Shown: piece after piece, positions 39,768 through 48,240 of the stretch
Layout of the letters: each line of letters opens with the position of its first letter
How positions within the stretch are numbered: position 1 is the first letter of the stretch
Source: Microcystis elabens FACHB-917
GTDB lineage: Bacteria > Cyanobacteriota > Cyanobacteriia > PCC-6307 > Cyanobiaceae
NCBI RefSeq assembly: GCF_014698445.1
Contig: NZ_JACJSZ010000007.1
Span: 1-64,000 of the forward strand
DNA length: 64,000 nt
Direction: 5' to 3'
Notes under the pieces: generated by a model
Seen by the model: only the letters and a program-made list of their open reading frames with translations
The model's database searches: none
Told to the model about the DNA's origin: nothing
Position numbers and translations under genes: made by a program

Positions 39768-41240
39768 TCAGTCGGCGAGAAAGAGGAGATTCATGAAGGT
39801 CATCCCGTTCCAGAGGGCGTGCATCAGCACGGCGCTTCCCAGCCGGCCGCTGCGCCAGCGCAGCCAGCCCAGGCCCAGGCCCAGCACGAACAGCGGGGCC
39901 AGCTCGCCAAGGCTGAGATGGGCGATCGCGAACACGGCCGCGCTCAGCACCACCGCGCCGGCTCCTCCGAGCCGCTGGCCTGCCACCGGCAGCAGCAGGC
40001 CCCGGAAGAGGAGCTCCTCGAACAGCGGGGCCACCACCAGGGCGGTGACGGCGAAACAGGCCAGGGCCAGTGGGTCGGCGCTGGTCAGCACGAGATCGAG
40101 CAGCGGATTGCTGCCCCCCGGATCGGCCCAGATCCGGTCGATCGCCCAGCTGGAGGCCGTCACCACCGGCAGCACCATGAGCAGGCTGGCCACGGCGCCG
40201 CCGAGGGCGGAACCGGCCGGTCGCCACCGCCACTGCAGCCAGCCCCCGGCCGGCGGCGTCGTGCGCCGCGGCAGCATCAGGGCCAGCAGCAGCAGGGGGG
40301 CGGCCATCAGGGCGGCGTAGAGCACCAGCACCTCGATGCCCTGGCTGAGGGCCCTTGGCGTCTCCAGCCGCTGCAGGGCCGCCTGCAGCGGCGGCTGCAC
40401 CACCATCGGCACGAAGACTTCCCCGAGCACGACGAAGCCGCCGGCGATCAGCAGGGTGACATCGACGGGGCTCAGGGGCGGCCCCACCAGCGGCGGTGCG
40501 GGGGCAAGACGGCCTCGCCACGCCAGCCAGCCCTGGCGCATCAGCAGGGCAGCCCCCACCAGCAGGAACAGGGCCGGCAGCGTGGTCACCGCCAGAAGCA
40601 TGAGCAGGAGCCGCAGCGAGCGCTCCTCCGCCGGACAGGCCCCCGGGTCCCCCGGCAGCTGTTCGCACACCAGCTGCTGCACCATCAGCGGGGCCGACCA
40701 GGGCGCGAGCAGCTGCTGCCGTTGCGCCGCCGTCACCGGCCGGCCCTCGAGCAGGGCCTGGATCAGGGGACGCCGCACGGCATCCACCTGGGTCGCCAGC
40801 TCCCTCAGACCGGTGTCGTCGTCCAGGAGCGTCGGTGTGCCGGCATCGCGCTCCAGCAGGGCGCGTTCGAGGCGGCGCAGGGCGAGCGGCGGCTCCTCGG
40901 CCGCCTCCATCTGTCGTCGCAGTTCATCGCCCAGCTCCCGGCGCGGGTCCTCCCCGACGAGCAGCGGCTGCAGCCCGTCCGGAACGGCCTCGGCCGTCAG
41001 GGCGGCCAGTTCGAGCTGCCGCAGGCTGAGGGAATCGACAACCGACGGCCGCTCGAGGCTGTCGATCAGTCCGCCCAGCCAGAGCAGGGCGCAGAGAGCC
41101 AGGCTGAGCAGGGTCAGCAGGCCCTTCCAGCCCGGGGGGGAGGCAGGGGGTCCGGATCGGGAAGGGGTTCCGTTCAACCGGACCACCTCGGCGGCGATGG
41201 GTGCTGATTCTCCCCCGCGCCCGTCCTCGGCCCGTCCCAT
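39768..41240 (-). CDS. CPBP-family intramembrane metalloprotease
   Basis: A 490-residue membrane protein of the CAAX protease/bacteriocin-processing (CPBP, Abi) family. Motif 1 is APLFEELLFRGLLLP, with the catalytic Glu pair and Arg. His residues follow in AIAHLSLGELAP and MHALWNGMTF. About 130 N-terminal extracytoplasmic residues (REL.DELRRQMEAAEE region) lie between the first helix and the core, larger than usual. I chose the ATG at 41240; a TTG at 41264 is also in frame. It is divergent from the histidine phosphatase gene and ends 6 bp before the FtsL-like gene. Confidence 0.87.
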   Translation of the reverse strand: MGRAEDGRGGESAPIAAEVVRLNGTPSRSGPPASPPGWKGLLTLLSLALCALLWLGGLIDSLERPSVVDSLSLRQLELAALTAEAVPDGLQPLLVGEDPRRELGDELRRQMEAAEEPPLALRRLERALLERDAGTPTLLDDDTGLRELATQVDAVRRPLIQALLEGRPVTAAQRQQLLAPWSAPLMVQQLVCEQLPGDPGACPAEERSLRLLLMLLAVTTLPALFLLVGAALLMRQGWLAWRGRLAPAPPLVGPPLSPVDVTLLIAGGFVVLGEVFVPMVVQPPLQAALQRLETPRALSQGIEVLVLYAALMAAPLLLLALMLPRRTTPPAGGWLQWRWRPAGSALGGAVASLLMVLPVVTASSWAIDRIWADPGGSNPLLDLVLTSADPLALACFAVTALVVAPLFEELLFRGLLLPVAGQRLGGAGAVVLSAAVFAIAHLSLGELAPLFVLGLGLGWLRWRSGRLGSAVLMHALWNGMTFMNLLFLAD

Positions 41241-41269
41241 ACGATGACCGGGCCTGCGCCACAAGCACC

Positions 41270-42595
41270 TTGCCCCTTCGCATCGTGCTGGTCCGCCATG
41301 GGCTGAGCAGCTTCAACCAGGAGCACCGCATCCAGGGCCGTGACGATCTCTCCGCCCTGACCGAGGCCGGCGAGGTGCAGGCCCGTCGCACGGGGGAGGC
41401 CCTGGCGGAGCTCCCGTTGGCCGCCGTCTACAGCTCGCCGCTGCGCCGGGCCAGCGCCACCACGGCCGCCCTGCTGGCCCGCCACGGCGCGGCGCCGGCG
41501 CCCGTGCTCGATGATGATCTCCTGGAGATCGACCTGGCCCCCTGGAGCGGTCTGCTGCGCAGCGAGGTGCGGGCCGTCGATCCCGAGCAGGAGCGCCGCT
41601 GGCGCGAGGCGCCGCAGACCCTGGAGCTGCGCCGCGCCGACGGCTCCACCTATCTTCCGGTGCCCGAGCTGATGGAGCAGGCGGGTCGTTTCGCCGATCG
41701 GCTGCTCGCCCGCCACGGCGACGACGACACCGTGCTGGTGGTGGCCCACAACGCCATCCTGCGCTGCCTGGTGCTGCACCTGCTGGGGCTGCCGGCAAGC
41801 GGCTTCCTGCGCCTCAGGCTCGACAACGCCTCCATCTCGGTGCTCAACCTGGTCCGCGGCGCGGGCGGGCGCCCCTCGGTCCAGCTGGAATCCCTCAACG
41901 GCACCGCCCACCTGGGCACGGCCCTGCCGCCGGCCGGTCCCGGATGCCGGTTGCTGCTGGTGCGCCACGGCGAGACCGACTGGAACCGGGAGGGCCGTTT
42001 CCAGGGCCAGATCGACATCCCCCTCAATGCCCACGGCCTGGCCCAGGCGGAGGCGGCGCGGGCCTTTCTGGCGCCGGTTCCGCTGCAGCGGGCCTACAGC
42101 AGCGACATGTCGCGCCCCCTGCGCACCGCCGAGGTGGTCCTGGGCTCCCACCCCGGCGTGCCGCTCACCGCCTGCAGGGGCCTGCGGGAGATCGGCCACG
42201 GACTCTGGGAGGGCCGCCTGGAGAGTGAGATCGCCGCCGGCTGGCCCGATCTGCTCGCCGCCTGGAAGCGCACCCCCGAGACCGTGCAGATGCCCGAGGG
42301 GGAGACGATCGGGGGGGTGTCGGAGCGCTCGCTGCAGGCCTGGAACCGGATCGTCGCCGGACTGGATCCCCAGGAGACGGTGCTGGTCGTCGCCCATGAT
42401 GCGGTCAACAAGACCATCCTCTGCGCCCTGCTCGGCCTCACCCCTGCCGACATCTGGGCCATCAAGCAGGGCAACGGAGGCGTGACCGTGATCGACTACC
42501 CCAGGGGGGCGACGGCTCCGCCGGTGGTCAGTGCCCTCAACCTCACCGCCCACCTGGGGGGTGTGATCGACCGCACGGCCGCCGGCGCCCTCTAG
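41270..42595 (+). CDS. Tandem histidine phosphatase (two phosphoglycerate-mutase-like domains)
   Basis: The 441-residue protein has two complete histidine-phosphatase domains. Domain 1 (about 1-215) has LVRHGLSSFNQEHRIQGRDD and LVVAHNAILRCL. Domain 2 (about 225-441) has LVRHGETDWNREGRFQGQID and LVVAHDAVNKTI. Both keep the phospho-His RHG and the second His. Such two-domain proteins occur in cyanobacteria; the substrate (phosphoserine, alpha-ribazole phosphate or sugar phosphate) cannot be decided here. Start TTG 41270 (PLRIVLVRHG) is chosen because the frame upstream is not conserved. Confidence 0.87.
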   Translation: MPLRIVLVRHGLSSFNQEHRIQGRDDLSALTEAGEVQARRTGEALAELPLAAVYSSPLRRASATTAALLARHGAAPAPVLDDDLLEIDLAPWSGLLRSEVRAVDPEQERRWREAPQTLELRRADGSTYLPVPELMEQAGRFADRLLARHGDDDTVLVVAHNAILRCLVLHLLGLPASGFLRLRLDNASISVLNLVRGAGGRPSVQLESLNGTAHLGTALPPAGPGCRLLLVRHGETDWNREGRFQGQIDIPLNAHGLAQAEAARAFLAPVPLQRAYSSDMSRPLRTAEVVLGSHPGVPLTACRGLREIGHGLWEGRLESEIAAGWPDLLAAWKRTPETVQMPEGETIGGVSERSLQAWNRIVAGLDPQETVLVVAHDAVNKTILCALLGLTPADIWAIKQGNGGVTVIDYPRGATAPPVVSALNLTAHLGGVIDRTAAGAL

Positions 42596-42622
42596 CCGGC
42601 CCATCCCTCCGAGGCCCCTGCC

Positions 42623-43903
42623 ATGGTCCGTCAGCTGCTGCTCCGCGGGGTGATCCTGCTGGAGGCCCCGCAGCGGCCGCCTCGGCGGGCCGACGTGCTC
42701 CTGGAGGGCGGGGTGCTTCGGGCTGTCGACCCGGAGCCGGATGCGGTCTCCGGGGGCGACGTCGCCGGCTTCGAGGCCGAGGGCTGCTGGCTGGGGCCGG
42801 CACTGGTGGACCCCCACAGCGTGCTGGAGGATCCGCTGCAGGGGCGGGCCGAAACCCTGGCCAGTCTCCGGGAGGCCGCCGCCTCAGGCGGCTACGGCAC
42901 CGTGGCCCTGCTCCCCTGGGCCCCCAGCTGGCGCGACCGGCCGGAGCGGCTGGACTGGAGCTGGCCGGACCCCATGCGGCTGCTCACCTGGGGCAGCTTC
43001 AGCGTCGATGGCCTCGATCGGGAGCTGGCTCCCCACGCCGACCAGCTGGCCGCCGGCGCCTGCGGTCTGGCGGCCGGAGCGGCCCTGCCGCCGCTCGACC
43101 TGCTCGAGCGCGGCCTTCGCCTCGGGGAGATGGGCGATCGGCCAGTGCTGCTGCCGCCCCGGGATGGGTCCCTGGCCAGGCGCGGGTTCGTGCGGGAGCG
43201 GGTGGAGGCCCTGCGGGCGGGCTGGCCCCTCGATCCCGCCGGCAGCGAGACCCTCCCCCTCGAGACCCTGCTCTTCCTGGCCGACGACCTCCCCTCCCCG
43301 GGGCTGCGGCTGATGAATGTCTCCACGGCCGACGCGGTGGCCCGGCTGCGGCGCCACGGCCGTCCACCGATGGCCTCGGTGGGATGGTGGCATCTGGTCG
43401 CCGACAGCGGCGGCCTCGATCCGGCCGACGAGGGCTGGCTGGTGGAGCCGTCCCTGGGGGGACCGGCCGATCGGCAGGCTCTGATCGATGGCCTGGCCGA
43501 CGGGGTCATCACCGGGGTGGCGGTGCACCACATCGCCCTGGATGCGGAGGAGGAGCTGCTGCCTCTCGATCAGCGCCGGCCCGGGGTGGCGGGCCACGGC
43601 CTGGTGCTGCCCCTGCTGTGGGAGGAACTGGTGGGACGCCGGGGCTGGCGGCCGGAGCAGCTCTGGCAGGTGCTCTGCTGGGGGCCCGCCCGCTTCCTGG
43701 GCCTGCCGGAGCCGCTGCTGACCGCCGGCACGGGTCGGTGGCTGCTGTTCGATCCCCGCCGCCCCTGGCGCTGGGAGGATGCCCCCTCCGGCTCCCTGGC
43801 CGCCAACCGTCCCTGCCGCGGGCGGCTGCTGCAGGGACGGGTGCTGGCCTGCGGCCTCAGCGATCCGGCGCGTTGGGCTCTGGCAGGGGACCGGCTGAGC
43901 TGA
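42623..43903 (+). CDS. Dihydroorotase-like protein lacking the catalytic residues (pseudo-DHOase)
   Basis: The 426-residue amidohydrolase-fold protein keeps the DHOase layout: an N-terminal LLLRGVILLEA strand region, GPALVDPHSVLEDP in place of the D-x-H-x-H motif, SLGGPADRQALIDGLADGVI, and VAVHHIALDAEEE where active enzymes have TDHAPH. The second His of HxH is Val, the motif-4 Asp is missing, and the whole protein has no lysine, so no carbamylated Lys can bridge metals. It is probably inactive as a hydrolase and may be a structural partner of aspartate carbamoyltransferase, as for other pseudo-DHOases (inference). It ends overlapping convergent lepB by 47 bp. Confidence 0.83.
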   Translation: MVRQLLLRGVILLEAPQRPPRRADVLLEGGVLRAVDPEPDAVSGGDVAGFEAEGCWLGPALVDPHSVLEDPLQGRAETLASLREAAASGGYGTVALLPWAPSWRDRPERLDWSWPDPMRLLTWGSFSVDGLDRELAPHADQLAAGACGLAAGAALPPLDLLERGLRLGEMGDRPVLLPPRDGSLARRGFVRERVEALRAGWPLDPAGSETLPLETLLFLADDLPSPGLRLMNVSTADAVARLRRHGRPPMASVGWWHLVADSGGLDPADEGWLVEPSLGGPADRQALIDGLADGVITGVAVHHIALDAEEELLPLDQRRPGVAGHGLVLPLLWEELVGRRGWRPEQLWQVLCWGPARFLGLPEPLLTAGTGRWLLFDPRRPWRWEDAPSGSLAANRPCRGRLLQGRVLACGLSDPARWALAGDRLS

Positions 43904-44648
43904 AGGGGAAGAAGCGCCAGAAGGCCCGGCCGATCAGTTCGGACTCCGGCAGCAGCGGCCCACCGGGCCAGAAGCGGGCATCCCAGCTGTTGGCCCTGTT
44001 GTCGCCCATCACCACCAGGTGGCCGGGGGGGACCACCACGTCGATGGTGCGGCAGGGGCCGACCCCCTGCCGGTCGACGGGGCAGTAGTTCCTGACGTAG
44101 GGCTCATCGAGGGGCCGGCCGTTGATGCTGACCCGGCCACGGGGGTCGGCCACCACCCGCTCGCCGGGCAGGCCGATCACCCGCTTGATGTACGCATCGC
44201 AGGCCGGCTGCTGGATGCCGGGCAGGGAACCGATCAGGGGCAGGTTGACCAGCAGGCAGCGCAGCGCCCCCGGCTTGGTCGGGCCGGTGAGGATCGAATC
44301 GAAGTGGTAAGGGGAGCGGAACACCACCACCTCGCCGCGCCGCGGCCGGCGCTGGCGGAAGGACAGCTTCTCCACCAGCAGCCGGTCCTGGAGCTGGAGC
44401 CCCGGAAGCATGGAGCCGGAAGGGATGTAGCGGGCCTCCAGCAGGAACTGGCGGATGCCCAGGGCCACCGCCAGGGTGATCAGGACGCTGCGCCAGAAAG
44501 CCCAGGGGCTCTCCTCCCGCTCTTCCTGGCGACGCTGTGGCCCCGGCGGGGGCGTCGGCTCGTCGTGGGCGCCGTGGTCGGCCGGTGGATCCGAGGGGCT
44601 CAAGGGGTTCGTGCGGCAGGTTCCATGGTCGGGAGGCAGATTAGGCAC
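43857..44648 (-). CDS. lepB: Signal peptidase I
   Basis: LepB removes signal peptides of secreted and thylakoid proteins. It has one N-terminal helix (SVLITLAVALGIRQFLLEARY), the catalytic Ser in YIPSGSMLPGLQ, the catalytic Lys in DAYIKRVIGLPGERV, and VVMGDNRANSWDARFWPGG. I chose the GTG at 44648 (263 residues), which leaves a short gap to the divergent gene starting at 44672. GTG 44678 and 44684 are in-frame alternatives that would overlap that gene; no ATG is available. A Pro/Arg-rich stretch precedes the helix. Confidence 0.92.
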   Translation of the reverse strand: MPNLPPDHGTCRTNPLSPSDPPADHGAHDEPTPPPGPQRRQEEREESPWAFWRSVLITLAVALGIRQFLLEARYIPSGSMLPGLQLQDRLLVEKLSFRQRRPRRGEVVVFRSPYHFDSILTGPTKPGALRCLLVNLPLIGSLPGIQQPACDAYIKRVIGLPGERVVADPRGRVSINGRPLDEPYVRNYCPVDRQGVGPCRTIDVVVPPGHLVVMGDNRANSWDARFWPGGPLLPESELIGRAFWRFFPFSSAGPLPEPNAPDR

Positions 44649-44671
44649 GCATCCGCCCGCCGCGTCCCCCG

Positions 44672-46189
44672 ATGGCACGCCCACGCTGGCACCAGAGCCT
44701 GGCCGTGCCCTCGAGCCGGCTGGGGAGGCGCTGGGATCGCTTCGTGGCGCTCTGGGCCGCCCTCAACCTGATCTGGGTGGCCTTCGACATCAGCTACATT
44801 CCCCTGCGCACCTTCTGGCTGCAGCGCAACCTCTACCCGCTGCCGTCGGTGCCCCTGGCGGTGCCGCTCACCATCATCCCCGACATCACCCCCTGGGTGG
44901 ATCCGATCAAGGGGATCGAGCCGCACCGCGAGACCCAGGCCTACCTGCGCCAGTTCGACCGCCTGGATGCAGCCCTGAGCCAGGGCCCAACGGGAGGCGT
45001 CACCCCGATCCAGCGCCAGCTGCTGGCGGAGCAGGTGCGGCTCACCGTCGAGATGATCGATTCCAACCCGATGCAGGCCTCGGGCACCTACGGCACCCTG
45101 GAGAAGATCAAGAACCGCCTGCGCCAGCGGGCCGACCGGGACTCGGCCAAGCAGGCGGCGGCGGTGCTGCTGAGTCCGGCCTGGATCGACGCCCACCCCT
45201 GGCCGCGGGAACGGCTGTTCTGGCGCCAGCAGGTCCTGCCCCTGGTGGCCACCACCTACTGGCGCTCGATCGATGAGAACGGCCGCCCCACCGACCACTT
45301 CTGGCGCTATGACCTGCTCCTGTTCCAGAGCGTCTTCGCCCTCGACATCCTGCTGCGGGCCATCCGCCTGCGGCGCCGCCTGCCGGGCCTGAGCTGGGGC
45401 CGGGCCCTGCTGCGGCGCTGGATCGATCTGCCCCTGCTGCTGCCCTTCTGGCGCTGGCTGCGGGTGGTGCCGGTGCTGGAGCGGCTCCACACCAGCGGGC
45501 TGATCACCATCGAACCGCTGCGGGCGGTCATCAGCCGGGCGGTGGTGGCCCTGCTGGCGGTGGAGCTGTTCGAGGTGCTCGCGCTGCAGCTGATCGACGG
45601 GCTGCAGCAGCTGATCCGCTCCCGCCGCTGGCCGATGCGGATCCGCGCGCTCCGCAGCCATCAGATGGTGGTCAGCAACGACGAGCGTGAGCTGGTGGAG
45701 CTGGTGCGGATCTGGGGGCCCCTGCTGCTGGTGCAGGTGGCCCCGCGCCTCGCCCCCGAACTTCAGGGGGTGCTCGGCCATGCCCTGCAGCAGAGTCTGC
45801 AGAACACGATCGTGCCGCCGGGCCTCCGCCAGCTCCAGCCCCTGCTCCAGGTGGAGAAGGGGCTCAGCCGCCAGCTGGCCGGGGGGATGGTGGAGAGCCT
45901 GCTGGACCTCACCCGCACCACCGGCGAGCGCCTCAGCCGCCGCGATGACCAGCAGCTGGAGCTGCTGCAGCGCTGCATCGACCGTTTCTGGGAGGAGCTG
46001 GCCGATGCGCTGGAGACCGGCCCGGCCCTGGAACGCTCCCAGCAGCTGCTGTGCACCTTCCTCGAGGAGTTCAAGGGCAACTACCTGAGCCAGATCAGCC
46101 GGGCCGGCATCGAAGGGCTGATCGAGGAGCTCGACCTGCTGATGGTCAAGGGAGGCCAGGGGCCCCAGGAGCGGAACGACGGGACCTAG
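44672..46189 (+). CDS. Conserved hypothetical membrane protein
   Basis: A 505-residue protein starting MARPRWHQSLAVPSSRL. Hydrophobic segments are at about residues 27-45, 205-225 and 250-300, with a basic, Leu-rich loop between (LLRAIRLRRRLPGLSWG, then LLRRWIDLPLLLPFWRWLRV). The RWLRVVPVLERLHTSG region recalls the voltage-sensor or linker helices of ion channels, but no pore motif is visible. The C-terminal third is a long helical soluble region (VQVAPRLAPELQGVLGHALQ). I cannot assign a function. It is divergent from lepB and overlaps the end of the Spx-like gene by 4 bp. Confidence 0.8.
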   Translation: MARPRWHQSLAVPSSRLGRRWDRFVALWAALNLIWVAFDISYIPLRTFWLQRNLYPLPSVPLAVPLTIIPDITPWVDPIKGIEPHRETQAYLRQFDRLDAALSQGPTGGVTPIQRQLLAEQVRLTVEMIDSNPMQASGTYGTLEKIKNRLRQRADRDSAKQAAAVLLSPAWIDAHPWPRERLFWRQQVLPLVATTYWRSIDENGRPTDHFWRYDLLLFQSVFALDILLRAIRLRRRLPGLSWGRALLRRWIDLPLLLPFWRWLRVVPVLERLHTSGLITIEPLRAVISRAVVALLAVELFEVLALQLIDGLQQLIRSRRWPMRIRALRSHQMVVSNDERELVELVRIWGPLLLVQVAPRLAPELQGVLGHALQQSLQNTIVPPGLRQLQPLLQVEKGLSRQLAGGMVESLLDLTRTTGERLSRRDDQQLELLQRCIDRFWEELADALETGPALERSQQLLCTFLEEFKGNYLSQISRAGIEGLIEELDLLMVKGGQGPQERNDGT

Positions 46190-46554
46190 CCCACCAGCTC
46201 CTGCCACTCCTCGGGCCGGAACCCGGTGAGGATGCGCCCGTTGCCGCTGACCAGGAAGGGCCGCTTGATCAGGCGCCCGTCAGCCGCCAGGGCGGCCAGG
46301 GCCGTGGCTCTGTCCATCGCCTTGACGGTGGCGGCCCCCAGGGCCCGGTAGCTCTGGCCGCTGGTGTTGAACAGCCGGCCGAAGCCCCCCAGCTGGTCGT
46401 GGGCCGCGGCCAGCAGCTCCAGGGGCGGCGGGCTGGTGGTGATGTCGATGGTGTCGAAGGGAATCTGCCGTTCCCTTAGCCAGGCCAGCGCCTTGCGGCA
46501 GGTGCCGCAGCCGGGGTACTGGTAGAGGAGGTGCCTGGCCCGGTTGACGGCCAT
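46186..46554 (-). CDS. Spx/ArsC-family (thioredoxin-fold) protein
   Basis: The 122-residue protein has the CxxC in YQYPGCGTCRKALAWLRE, FDTIDITTSPP, FNTSGQSYRALG and IKRPFLVSGNGRILTGF. This is the pattern of the Spx/MgsR/YffB group rather than a confirmed arsenate reductase. It may be a redox or transcription-linked regulator. ATG start at 46554. It follows the ferredoxin gene by 5 bp in the same direction, which hints at a shared redox role. Confidence 0.87.
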   Translation of the reverse strand: MAVNRARHLLYQYPGCGTCRKALAWLRERQIPFDTIDITTSPPPLELLAAAHDQLGGFGRLFNTSGQSYRALGAATVKAMDRATALAALAADGRLIKRPFLVSGNGRILTGFRPEEWQELVG

Positions 46555-46559
46555 GACCC

Positions 46560-46922
46560 CTATTTGCGGCCCACCAGCGCCTTGAGCGCACCGACCAGGC
46601 TGTTGGAGCCCTTGCCCACCCCGGCGTCGGGCCGGGTGCGGATGGTCACGTCGCCGTTGACGGTGGTGCGGCAGCTGAGGCGGTAGCTCGCGGGCCGATC
46701 CGCCAGGTAGACCTCCTCCACGTCGCTGCGGGGGGAGAGGTTGCGAGCCCCCTCGACCACTTCCACCACGCAGGTGCCGCACTGGCCGAGGCCACCGCAG
46801 TTGTTGAGGTTGTTGAGGCCCGTGTAGGGATTGACGCCGGCGTCGAGGGCCGCCTTGCGGAGATTGGCCCCTTCGATGCAACCAACCTGCTGGCCTTCCT
46901 TTTCGAAGCGGATGGTGGGCAC
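46560..46922 (-). CDS. 2Fe-2S ferredoxin-type protein
   Basis: The 120-residue plant-type ferredoxin-fold protein has the cluster motif NNCGGLGQCGTCVVEVV (Cys-x5-Cys-x2-Cys) and the distant fourth Cys in YRLSCRTTVNGD. The start is GTG 46922 (PTIRFEKEGQQV). Basic C-terminal residues (GALKALVGRK) extend beyond the core. Its pattern differs from photosynthetic PetF (C-x4-C-x2-C), so it is a minor ferredoxin of unknown partner. It is co-directional with the Spx-like gene. Confidence 0.88.
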   Translation of the reverse strand: MPTIRFEKEGQQVGCIEGANLRKAALDAGVNPYTGLNNLNNCGGLGQCGTCVVEVVEGARNLSPRSDVEEVYLADRPASYRLSCRTTVNGDVTIRTRPDAGVGKGSNSLVGALKALVGRK

Positions 46923-47054
46923 GGTCGATCGGGGGTGAGGGGCGCCGCCCAACTTAGGTCACACCCTGTCCGTTCGATCCCGGTTTCGTTGCCTTGAGAA
47001 AGGATCGGGAGGCTTCGGAGGGGCTGCCTACGATGGCCGGATTGCCCGCTGACC

Positions 47055-47741
47055 TTGCTCTCCTCCGACCCCTACCCGGCCCGGCAAGGCGCCTACGACC
47101 GGGTGGTGCAGCAGCTGATCCCCGGCTACGCCAGCCTGGCCCGTCTCTCGGTGGCGCTGCTCTCCTCCTCCCCCCTGGCCTCGCGTCGGGACGCGGCCGT
47201 GCTCGTGGCTGGATGCGGCACGGGAGCCGAGCTGCTGGAAGCCGACGCCCAACGGCCGGACTGGCAGCTCACGGCCATCGATCCGTCCGCCGAGATGCTG
47301 GCCGTGGCACGGCAGCGGTTGCAGAACCGGGGCCGGATCGATTGGCATCACGCCACGGTCGAAGAGCTGGGGGCCGAGGCTCGCTTCGATGGTGCCCTGT
47401 CGGTGCTGGTGCTGCAGTCGCTGCCCGACGATGGCACCAAGCTGGCCTTCCTGACCGCCCTGGCGCGGAGCCTCCGGCCCCGGGGGCAGCTGATTCTGGT
47501 CGACCTGATGCGCCCGGAACGCTCCCCCCTCTCGGCCCAGGTGGCGGCCGCCTGGCGCTGCTTCCAGCAGGCCAGCGGGGTGGATGGCGAGGCGATGGAT
47601 CCCACCGCCCAGATCCAGGGCTTCCACCCCATCGGCATCGCCCGGCTCACGGCCCTGGTGGAGGCCGCCGGGCTCAGCGATCCGGCGCCCTTCTTCCAGG
47701 CCCTGGACTTCCAGGGCTTTCTGCTGCAGCGACGGGACTGA
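47055..47741 (+). CDS. Class I SAM-dependent methyltransferase
   Basis: The 228-residue protein has the SAM motifs VLVAGCGTGAELLEA (motif I), LTAIDPSAEMLAVARQRL (post-I), FDGALSVLVLQSL and LRPRGQLILVDLMRPERSP. The start is TTG at 47055 (LSSDPYPARQGAYD). The substrate is unknown; the small size and UbiE-like spacing fit general small-molecule methyltransferases. It is convergent with the unknown gene at 47674. Confidence 0.85.
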   Translation: MLSSDPYPARQGAYDRVVQQLIPGYASLARLSVALLSSSPLASRRDAAVLVAGCGTGAELLEADAQRPDWQLTAIDPSAEMLAVARQRLQNRGRIDWHHATVEELGAEARFDGALSVLVLQSLPDDGTKLAFLTALARSLRPRGQLILVDLMRPERSPLSAQVAAAWRCFQQASGVDGEAMDPTAQIQGFHPIGIARLTALVEAAGLSDPAPFFQALDFQGFLLQRRD

Positions 47742-48213
47742 AGCGACGCTCCACCGACTCCTGCTGGCCGGGTAGCAGGGGACGGTCCATGACCACACCG
47801 GCCAGGGGCACGAGCAGCGTCAGCAGACCCAGAACAACCCCGCCGAGGGTCCCGAAGGGCTGGTCGAAGAAGAGGGAAGCCGCATCATCAAGGCCTTCGG
47901 CGGGGCTTCGGCCGCTGCGGGAAGGACCGACGGAAGCGGAGGGGCGGTGAAGGGGCGGGCGGGGGCCCGGACTGTCCGGGTCTCCGCTGGAGACCACCTC
48001 GGCCACGTCAGGGGTGGGGCAGGCCGCGGCGGGGATGGGACCGGGGAGGGCGGCACAGGGGAGGCTGGCCGGGGAAGCGGGGGCGGCTGTTCCCCGATGG
48101 GAACCGGAGCGGGACGCGGGACGGACGGGTCGGACGTGATCCATGCGTTCGTGCAGCGGAGTGGCCCGGTGCACTGGACGGAGAACAAAGGTGGAATGGA
48201 ATGATTGTGGCAC
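47674..48213 (-). CDS. Hypothetical protein with one C-terminal membrane helix
   Basis: A 179-residue open frame. The first ~110 residues are Pro/Ser/Arg-rich and low complexity. A good hydrophobic helix follows (GTLGGVVLGLLTLLVPLAGV) and then DRPLLPGQQESV. An internal ATG at 48144 (MDHVRPVRPASRSG) could be the real start. Its end overlaps the methyltransferase gene by 68 bp, which is a caution. It is the only coding candidate in the ~500 bp between the methyltransferase and the HTH-like gene. Confidence 0.45.
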   Translation of the reverse strand: MPQSFHSTFVLRPVHRATPLHERMDHVRPVRPASRSGSHRGTAAPASPASLPCAALPGPIPAAACPTPDVAEVVSSGDPDSPGPRPPLHRPSASVGPSRSGRSPAEGLDDAASLFFDQPFGTLGGVVLGLLTLLVPLAGVVMDRPLLPGQQESVERRFSPVAAAESPGSPGPGRRAPDR

Positions 48214-48240
48214 CGATCCGCTCGATCGGCCCCCCTCCCC

